Shown here: positions 7,462 to 12,266 of the stretch, piece after piece
Layout of the letters: every line of letters starts with the position of its first letter
Numbering within the stretch: position 1 is the stretch's first letter
NCBI GenBank assembly: GCA_964542855.1
Contig: CAZIWJ010000099.1
Coordinates: forward strand, 1-12,266
Origin: CAZIWJ01 sp964542855
GTDB lineage: Bacteria > Bacteroidota > Bacteroidia > Cytophagales > Cyclobacteriaceae
Length of the DNA stretch: 12,266 nt
Direction of reading: 5' to 3'
The notes under the pieces: generated by a model
The model's input: only the letters and a program-made list of their open reading frames with translations
Database searches by the model: none
What the model was told of the DNA's origin: nothing
Position numbers and translations under genes: made by a program

Positions 7462-8702
7462 ACCTGAATTACTTTTTCAAGCTGTAACCTTCTCATAATT
7501 TTTTTAGTAGCCCCCCGGTTATCCTCGACATAACGCTTACCCACTTCTGAAACCGAGCGATACCGGTTTTCATCTTCCAGCAGGTCTTCCATAACATGGG
7601 TCATTTCCAGGGTAGTTCCCACAGGAAATGCGGCCCCAGCATTGGTTAGGTCAACGGCTTCCCTGAATTTTTGGTAACGCTTGTTTCCGAAGAAGACAGG
7701 CATTCCAAACACTGCTGGCTCGAGTATATTATGAATTCCACTGCCAAACCCACCCCCCACGTAGGCGAAATCGGCGTAAGCATATACCGACGAGAGCATT
7801 CCTATGTTATCAACAATCAGTACGCGGTAATCGGTCATCGGCTGGTTTTCAGCTGCTGAATAACGAACAGCCCAGTTTCCCATCGCTTTTTTCATCTCCT
7901 GAATGGCCGGCTCATCAATTTCATGCGGGGCGATAATGAATTTAATGCGCTTACCCAGGTTTAAAATCAAAGGCTTTAACAATTGCATATCTCGCGGCCA
8001 GCTGCTGCCAATGGCCATAACTCTTGCCTTACCTTTAAAAGTGCGTACGATTTCCAGCTCTTTTACCTTACTTGCAATATCCGCCACCCGATCGAAACGG
8101 GTATCTCCACTAATGGTCACATTTGTTAAGTGAATAGTGCTGAGCCTGGTGGCTGTTTCTTCGTCTTGAACAAAGAAATGGTTTACCTTCGCCAGGATTT
8201 TCCGGTAAAAAGGCCAGCGGAATGCCACATGACCAACCCGCAGGATGGTAGATATGGAATAAACGGGAACGTTTTGCTGGTTTAACTCCCGGAAGTAATA
8301 ATACCAGAATTCGTATTTTACAAAAAATGCGGCATCGGGCCGAATGGCTGCGATAAACTTACGGGCGTTTTTAGGAGAATCGGCCGGGAGGTAACACACC
8401 AGGTCGGCTGCGGAGTAATTTTTTCTTACTTCGTAGCCGGAAGGCGAGAAAAAAGTGAGTACAATTCCCGTTGAATCTTGCTGAGTCTTGAGAGCCTCTA
8501 TAAGCGGTCGCCCCTGCTCGAACTCTCCGAGTGAGGCACAGTGAAACCAGAAAATTTTATTGTATTGCCCAGTATCGAAATTTGTTAGCTGGCTGAATAC
8601 GTCCGAGCGTCCGGAAATAAAACGGGCAGCTTTGGCAGAAAAAGGAGAAACAATCCTTATCAGGAAAAAATATATCCGTTGGGCCAGGTTGTATAGAATC
8701 AA
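7458..8702 (-). CDS. waaA: 3-deoxy-D-manno-octulosonic acid (Kdo) transferase
   Basis: Transfers Kdo from CMP-Kdo to the lipid A precursor at the inner leaflet of the cytoplasmic membrane, an early step of LPS core assembly. A short N-terminal membrane anchor (about 3-20) is followed by the N-terminal GT-B domain with FHCASLGEFEQGRP (53-66); E60 is at the position of the catalytic base. Other landmarks are SPSGYEVRK (86-94), VKYEFWYY (128-135), GDTRFDRV (199-206), APHEID (258-263) and the CMP-binding region GGGFGSGIHNILEP (316-329). The length of 414 residues is typical. The start is TTG at 8702: the next in-frame ATG lies far inside the protein, and the homologous N-terminus (LYNL.QR.Y) begins here. 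AGG sits 7 bases upstream. It overlaps rsgA by 4 bases and lies 97 bases from the stop of the PerR-like gene. Confidence 0.93.
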   Translation of the reverse strand: MILYNLAQRIYFFLIRIVSPFSAKAARFISGRSDVFSQLTNFDTGQYNKIFWFHCASLGEFEQGRPLIEALKTQQDSTGIVLTFFSPSGYEVRKNYSAADLVCYLPADSPKNARKFIAAIRPDAAFFVKYEFWYYYFRELNQQNVPVYSISTILRVGHVAFRWPFYRKILAKVNHFFVQDEETATRLSTIHLTNVTISGDTRFDRVADIASKVKELEIVRTFKGKARVMAIGSSWPRDMQLLKPLILNLGKRIKFIIAPHEIDEPAIQEMKKAMGNWAVRYSAAENQPMTDYRVLIVDNIGMLSSVYAYADFAYVGGGFGSGIHNILEPAVFGMPVFFGNKRYQKFREAVDLTNAGAAFPVGTTLEMTHVMEDLLEDENRYRSVSEVGKRYVEDNRGATKKIMRRLQLEKVIQV

Positions 8703-8801
8703 CTGCGTACCTATTTGGCTTTGTTGCAGATGAAGGCAATCACAGAAAAAGTAACCGTGCGCTTTGTGCCGATTTTTAATGGCATGTGGAATAACAGGTA
8801 A

Positions 8802-9224
8802 TTAAGCATTGGTTCTGGTAGCCTGAATGTGAACGCTGATTTTATCAATGCTTAGGTTTCCCATGTCCTTTTTCGTGAAGTAAGCTTTTAATAAACGGTC
8901 TAGTTCTTCATCGTACAAATCAATAATTTCATCACTTTCCTTACAGAATATATGGCTGTGTGGGGTTAGGTTAGCATCATATCGCATTTTTCCCCCTTCA
9001 GAAGGAATTCGCTCAATCAGGCTTACGTCGGTAAAGGTATCTAGTGTTTTGTAAACAGTACCTAGCGACAAAGTGGGGTTTTGCTCGTGGAGCGAATCGT
9101 AAATTTGTTCGGCCGTAGGGTGTTTATCAATAAAGGATTGCAGCTTCTGGTAAATAACCAGGCGTTGCTGGGTAGCCTTTAAACCACTCTTGGATAGTTT
9201 TCTTTTAATTTCTTCCAGTTTCAT
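8802..9224 (-). CDS. Fur-family transcriptional regulator, PerR-like
   Basis: A 140-residue Fur-family repressor with an N-terminal winged helix (recognition helix around SLGTVYKTLDTF, 53-64) and a short dimerisation domain. The regulatory metal ligands of Bacillus PerR (H37, D85, H91, H93, D104) all have counterparts at a constant offset of two: H35, D83, H89, H91, D102. The aspartate at 102, where Fur proteins usually have glutamate, argues for peroxide sensing. The structural zinc site is largely gone: the first CxxC reads C94-KE-S97, and the C-terminal CxxC is replaced (QATR, 134-137). The function expected is metal-dependent repression relieved by peroxide-driven histidine oxidation. Two dyad symmetries lie 18-50 bases upstream of its ATG and could be autoregulatory sites. 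A J-domain protein gene is divergent. Confidence 0.88.
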   Translation of the reverse strand: MKLEEIKRKLSKSGLKATQQRLVIYQKLQSFIDKHPTAEQIYDSLHEQNPTLSLGTVYKTLDTFTDVSLIERIPSEGGKMRYDANLTPHSHIFCKESDEIIDLYDEELDRLLKAYFTKKDMGNLSIDKISVHIQATRTNA

Positions 9225-9241
9225 ATATTTATTAAACTGCT

Positions 9242-9274
9242 TATCAGAAATGATAGTTTTTCTTTGTTAAGAAA
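9242..9274. promoter_or_regulatory. Two adjacent dyads upstream of the PerR-like gene, candidate operator
   Basis: TATCA-gaaa-TGATA (9242-9255) and TTTCTT-tgtt-AAGAAA (9259-9274) are separated by three bases and each has a 4-base centre. They lie 18-50 bases upstream of the regulator's ATG, where a promoter would be. Fur-family proteins bind AT-rich dyads, but neither half matches the Bacillus PerR box exactly, so operator function is an inference from position and symmetry. Confidence 0.35.
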
Positions 9275-9395
9275 GTTTTAAAATTACCAATTTGTTCAGC
9301 TATTCACAACCAACCTGCAATTAAACCAGCTGGCTGTTAATTTTATTACTGCACCCTGTATCAACCCATAATGTTGTAAAATGGGTATAAAGAGA

Positions 9396-9415
9396 GTAAT
9401 TACTTTAGTAATTAC
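9396..9415. repeat. Tandem self-palindromes GTAATTAC x2
   Basis: GTAATTAC occurs at 9396-9403 and again at 9408-9415, separated by TTTA. Each copy is its own reverse complement, so the 20-base unit offers two identical two-fold sites about one helical turn apart (12 bases centre to centre). This suits cooperative binding of a dimeric regulator, though the AT-rich setting raises the chance of coincidence. Confidence 0.45.
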
Positions 9416-9581
9416 GTTAGCTTTATCAAAATAAATCAAATATATATTGAAATAAAGTAATATTTTGCTCAATATTGCATTATATCTGGTCTGCAAAATC
9501 GATTGCAACCCCCTAAACGTTCATTAATTTTTTAGTAATTTAAACCAAACTGACGCAGGCCCTTCTAAAACAGGTGGAAAC

Positions 9582-9588
9582 GAGGGAG
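9582..9588 (+). promoter_or_regulatory. Shine-Dalgarno-like sequence for the J-domain protein gene
   Basis: GAGGGAG ends two bases before the ATG at 9591. It is the most obvious purine-rich ribosome-binding stretch in the window, and it supports this start, which also gives a complete J domain beginning at residue 1-5. Confidence 0.5.
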
Positions 9589-9590
9589 CT

Positions 9591-10412
9591 ATGTACACAG
9601 ATTACTACAGCATACTTGGGGTTGATAAATCAGCAAGTAACGATGAAATTAAAAGAGCTTACCGCAAGAAAGCACTGCGCTTTCATCCAGATAAAAGTCG
9701 GGATCCGGAAGCTAATAAACAATTTTCCCTGATTTCTGAAGCGTACGAAACGCTTAGTGATCCAGAGAAACGTGATAACTACGACTATGTAATTGAAGCT
9801 TCTTTACTGGAGTTACTGATGCAGATGTACGAAGTAACCGAATCATCAGCCCACAAAAGTTATTCACGACGAGAGAATACTGCCCAACGGCAAAATTTTA
9901 CCCAGTCTTTATCCCAACCCTTCGATTTTTCTGCCTATGCCCCTTACTCCCGTGTTATTTCGGCCATTACTTTTATTTTCTGCCTGCTGCTTTGTGCCGA
10001 CTATATTTCTGCAATCAATTACCCGAACGAAACGGTGAGCCAGAAAACTTACGAAGCAGGACTAGGACTTAAAAATAAAAGCTTTACAGTACACACGGCG
10101 GAAACACCAGACGCTGTGTTTCCGCTCGATGCTTATAAATATCATTACATCGATCAGGGAGATACTGTTAACGTCTTCACCACTCCTATACTTCAAATAA
10201 CAACCCGGGTCGATCGGCTTCGGAAAAGCAGTATTTTCTCTTTTGCCCCTCACTACAGCATTTACAATGTATTCCTGTTCCTACCGCTAATCCTGCTGGT
10301 TATATCTTCTTGTGGTTTATTTATCCTGCAAGGCCCGGAACAGGTATTTAATGCAGGATTGGCCTGCTCGCTTTTAATGCCAATTTTATTATACTTGCTG
10401 GCTATTTCCTAA
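9591..10412 (+). CDS. Membrane-anchored J-domain (DnaJ-like) protein
   Basis: A 273-residue class C (type III) J-protein. Residues 3-66 form a complete J domain: DYYSILGV (4-11), the basic helix II KRAYRKKALRFHPDK (21-35) with HPD at 32-34, and a helix III ending in SDPEKRDNYD. It should stimulate the ATPase of DnaK. There is no Gly/Phe-rich region, zinc finger or substrate-binding C-terminal domain. A polar linker (67-118) leads to a membrane segment (about 121-142), a region of about 80 residues (143-222) that I do not recognise, then two further membrane segments (about 224-246 and 253-272). With the J domain in the cytosol, the 143-222 region would face the periplasm, although the basic cluster RVDRLRK (206-212) before TM2 fits the positive-inside rule poorly. 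Its stop codon overlaps the convergent trpS stop. It is divergent from the PerR-like gene. Confidence 0.88.
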   Translation: MYTDYYSILGVDKSASNDEIKRAYRKKALRFHPDKSRDPEANKQFSLISEAYETLSDPEKRDNYDYVIEASLLELLMQMYEVTESSAHKSYSRRENTAQRQNFTQSLSQPFDFSAYAPYSRVISAITFIFCLLLCADYISAINYPNETVSQKTYEAGLGLKNKSFTVHTAETPDAVFPLDAYKYHYIDQGDTVNVFTTPILQITTRVDRLRKSSIFSFAPHYSIYNVFLFLPLILLVISSCGLFILQGPEQVFNAGLACSLLMPILLYLLAIS

Positions 10413-11389
10413 GAGCCGTAGTTAAAACCCAGTTTATTCCGTACTCTTGAAAGAGTTCTGGCAGCAATTACCCTTGCTTTCTCTTCACCAACTGCCAGTT
10501 GATTTTCCAGGTCCTGCTTGTTATCCATATAACGGATAAACGTATCGCGCTGTGGGGCAAACTGATCCAGGATTAACTCCAGCAGTTCTTTTTTAGCATG
10601 ACCGTAGCCGTATCCGCCTGCCTCATACTTTTTTCGCATGTCGGTAATCTGCCCTTCATTGGCCAGTAAGCGGTAAATGGCAAATACATTACAGGTATCG
10701 GGGTCTTTCGGTTCTTCCAACTCCCGGCTATCGGTAACGATTGCCATCACCTGCTTTTTTAATTTTTTTTCTGAAAGAAAGATATCCAGGATGTTACCGT
10801 ACGATTTACTCATCTTATGCCCGTCGGTACCGGGGATAATCTGGGTGTTATCGTCTATTTGGGCTTCAGGCACCACAAAGGTATCACCGTACGCCTGGTT
10901 AAATTTGGTAGCAATATCGCGGGTCATTTCCAGGTGCTGCTTCTGATCCTTACCCACGGGTACAACCTCAGCATCATAAAGGATAATATCGGCTGCCATT
11001 AAAACCGGGTAGGTAAATAGCCCGGCGTTTACGTCGGCCAGACGATCAGATTTATCCTTAAAGGAGTGTGCATTAGCCAGCATTGGGAAAGGAGTAAAGC
11101 AATTCAGATACCAGGTTAGTTCACAAACTTCCGGAATCATAGACTGCCGGTACAGGTAGTTGGTTTCGGTATCAAAGCCAAAAGCCAGCCAGGCAGCTGC
11201 CACTGCATGTACATTTTGATTGCGTAGAACAGGATCTTTAATGGTAGTCAGCGAGTGAAGGTCTGCGATGAAGAAAAAAGATTCGTTATCAGATCGCTGT
11301 GAGAGGGTAATGGCAGGCCTGATTGCTCCAAGAATGTTTCCCATGTGAGGCCTGCCACTACTTTGAATTCCGGTTAGTATCCTAGTCAT
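10409..11389 (-). CDS. trpS: Tryptophan--tRNA ligase
   Basis: A class I synthetase that charges tRNA-Trp, 326 residues, the usual bacterial length. The nucleotide-binding core shows TGIQSSGRPHMGN (6-18) with HMGN as the HIGH equivalent, the tryptophan-pocket segment YPVLMAADI (127-135, D133), GKDQKQHLEMTRDIA (146-160) and KMSKS (192-196). The C-terminal helical domain ends in a polar tail (NKLGFNYGS). The ATG lies 17 bases after the nfu stop, consistent with an nfu-trpS transcript. The stop TAG on this strand overlaps the TAA of the J-domain protein gene at 10409-10412. Confidence 0.97.
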   Translation of the reverse strand: MTRILTGIQSSGRPHMGNILGAIRPAITLSQRSDNESFFFIADLHSLTTIKDPVLRNQNVHAVAAAWLAFGFDTETNYLYRQSMIPEVCELTWYLNCFTPFPMLANAHSFKDKSDRLADVNAGLFTYPVLMAADIILYDAEVVPVGKDQKQHLEMTRDIATKFNQAYGDTFVVPEAQIDDNTQIIPGTDGHKMSKSYGNILDIFLSEKKLKKQVMAIVTDSRELEEPKDPDTCNVFAIYRLLANEGQITDMRKKYEAGGYGYGHAKKELLELILDQFAPQRDTFIRYMDNKQDLENQLAVGEEKARVIAARTLSRVRNKLGFNYGS

Positions 11390-11406
11390 ATAATTGGTAA
11401 AAAGGC

Positions 11407-12000
11407 CTAAACGCCTTCTGCATAAACTTCTTTAATATCATTGGGCAACATGCGCTTAAGCAGGTTTTCAATTCCTGATTTTAAAGTTACCATAGAAGAG
11501 GGGCATCCACTGCAAGAACCTTGTAAATGAAGTTTTACCACCCCGTCGTCGTATGACTCAAAGCTAATTGCACCGCCATCCATTTCAACGGCTGGTTTAA
11601 CGTATTCTTCCAGGATGCCTTTTATTTTTTTTACTATTTCACTGTCATCAGCATGAATTTCATTCGACTCGGTTTCCACCTCCTCGGCGTTCAGTAACAA
11701 AGGCTCTTCTTCTTCCAGGTATTCCTTAATGAATACGCGGAGGTCATTTTGAACGGATTCCCAAGAAGTGTTTTCGTTTTTAGTAACCGTTATGAAATTA
11801 CTCATGTAGAATACCCGCTCAATAAATGGAAAGCGAGTAAAGAGAAGCTGGGCTAGCGGGGCATTCTCAGTATCGGCCACGCCGGGAAAATCATAGCTCT
11901 TGCCCTCCGGAACCAGCATAAAATTAGCTACAAACTTTAGCGAGTTAGGATTAGGATTAGACTCAACGTATATATTCACTGCTCGGCTTGCTGTACTCAT
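11407..12000 (-). CDS. NifU-family Fe-S cluster scaffold/carrier protein (Nfu)
   Basis: A 197-residue two-domain Nfu protein that carries and delivers Fe-S clusters to client apoproteins. The N-terminal Nfu_N domain (about 8-95) shows ESNPNPNSLKF (13-23) and FPFIERVFYMSNFITVTK (57-74). An acidic linker (96-122) follows. The C-terminal NifU-like domain has the conserved DGG (141-143) and the cluster-binding CSGC at 163-166 in the loop GSCSGCPSS. This layout matches mitochondrial Nfu1-type proteins; bacterial NfuA instead carries an A-type N-terminal domain. It is the first gene of the likely nfu-trpS unit. The ATG at 12000 has no clear Shine-Dalgarno, and I find no exact TAnnTTTG element upstream. 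Confidence 0.95.
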   Translation of the reverse strand: MSTASRAVNIYVESNPNPNSLKFVANFMLVPEGKSYDFPGVADTENAPLAQLLFTRFPFIERVFYMSNFITVTKNENTSWESVQNDLRVFIKEYLEEEEPLLLNAEEVETESNEIHADDSEIVKKIKGILEEYVKPAVEMDGGAISFESYDDGVVKLHLQGSCSGCPSSMVTLKSGIENLLKRMLPNDIKEVYAEGV

Positions 12001-12266
12001 ATTTGATATCTGTTAATTTTAACTTCAATTACAAAAACAAACAATTATGCTATATAGTGCAAAACTGGTTTATCATTAATTTGCAATTTAAAACCCTCAG
12101 ACAGAATAATGAAATTTATGTTATTACATAAGTTAAACTAATGCAACTAATTCAATTACATGTAAGTTACAGGATCGTTGTGATTCCTCAGGATCGCCGA
12201 TTCGCAAATTTGATTTCAATGATTTTATTACCACTTTTGCGTTTCTTAATTGACACGTGTGATATG
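12001..12266. other. AT-rich intergenic right end, no gene seen
   Basis: This is the upstream region of nfu and presumably of a gene beyond the window. It contains a 10-base palindrome TTACATGTAA (12156-12165), a direct repeat CAGGATCG (12170-12177 and 12189-12196, 19-base period) and ACACGTGT (12253-12260). The last three bases are ATG, but nothing shows that it starts a gene. No coding frame of meaningful length lies inside. Confidence 0.6.

Larger units (their letters stand above)
9225..9590. other. AT-rich divergent intergenic region, no convincing gene
   Basis: These 366 bases separate the PerR-like gene and the J-domain protein gene, so promoters must point both ways. I find no exact TTG-N19-TAnnTTTG match on either strand. 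It is markedly AT-rich and holds several dyads: TATCA-gaaa-TGATA (9242-9255), TTTCTT-tgtt-AAGAAA (9259-9274), ACCCAT-N11-ATGGGT (9364-9386), two copies of GTAATTAC (9396-9415) and TGCAA-N6-TTGCA (9492-9507). A 70-codon minus-strand frame here (9508-9296) has low-complexity, AT-driven composition and is not called. Confidence 0.7.

Noticed and set aside
8557..8739. A 60-codon minus-strand frame overlapping the waaA start, considered as an alternative upstream gene
   Set aside because: It is out of frame with waaA and has no family resemblance, whereas the TTG-started waaA frame matches the family from its first residues.
9296..9508. A 70-codon minus-strand open frame in the divergent intergenic region
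   Set aside because: It follows the AT-rich composition (Ile, Leu, Tyr, Asn rich), has no ribosome-binding stretch and no recognisable domain, and overlaps the region where the divergent promoters and dyads must lie.
12250..12266. TTGACA followed by a terminal ATG at the right edge, as a promoter and start of a new gene
   Set aside because: Only 17 bases are available, the Escherichia-type -35 is not the normal Bacteroidota element, and no coding sequence can be seen.
1..12266. CRISPR arrays, tRNA/rRNA genes, insertion sequences or prophage
   Set aside because: No regularly spaced repeats, cloverleaf-like sequences, transposase or phage domains are visible; all sizeable genes are housekeeping or ordinary accessory families.

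Overview
The window reads as chromosome from a member of the Bacteroidota, most likely order Cytophagales. The protein families, the long LspA, the type 2 isoleucyl-tRNA synthetase, sparse Shine-Dalgarno use and a TAnnTTTG-type promoter element all point that way; the genus cannot be told. It holds twelve protein genes, packed tightly except for one AT-rich divergent intergenic region (9225-9590) and a 266-base gene-free right end. I see no RNA genes, CRISPR arrays, insertion sequences or phage genes.

Layout. On the + strand at the left edge lie the 3' part of a GNAT/FemAB-like acyltransferase gene and a LysE-type exporter gene. They converge on a long run of minus-strand genes that, in transcription order (right to left), encode a PerR-like Fur-family regulator, Kdo transferase WaaA, ribosome-assembly GTPase RsgA, an SDR oxidoreductase, IleRS, lipoprotein signal peptidase LspA and a small LEA2-domain lipoprotein. 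Divergent from the regulator is a + strand gene for a membrane-anchored J-domain protein, which runs convergently into a second minus-strand unit, nfu-trpS.

Functional themes. Most genes are housekeeping: translation (ileS, trpS, rsgA), envelope biogenesis (waaA, lspA, LEA2 lipoprotein), Fe-S maturation (nfu) and peroxide/metal sensing (perR-like). waaA-rsgA (ATGA overlap), ileS-lspA (32-base gap) and nfu-trpS (17-base gap) look co-transcribed. LspA would mature the lipoprotein encoded just downstream of it.

Most notable points: (1) IleRS carries GIHH in place of the class I HIGH signature, the altered motif linked to mupirocin hyper-resistance in type 2 IleRS; (2) the PerR-like regulator keeps all five regulatory metal ligands but has lost the structural zinc cysteines; (3) a three-TM J-domain protein with an unrecognised region of about 80 residues sits divergent to that regulator, across a region rich in dyad symmetries; (4) a 25-base perfect inverted repeat between the SDR gene and ileS places a TACCTTTG promoter element on both strands. 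I did not find a clearly new multi-gene system; the J-protein/PerR pair is the best candidate for undescribed biology.
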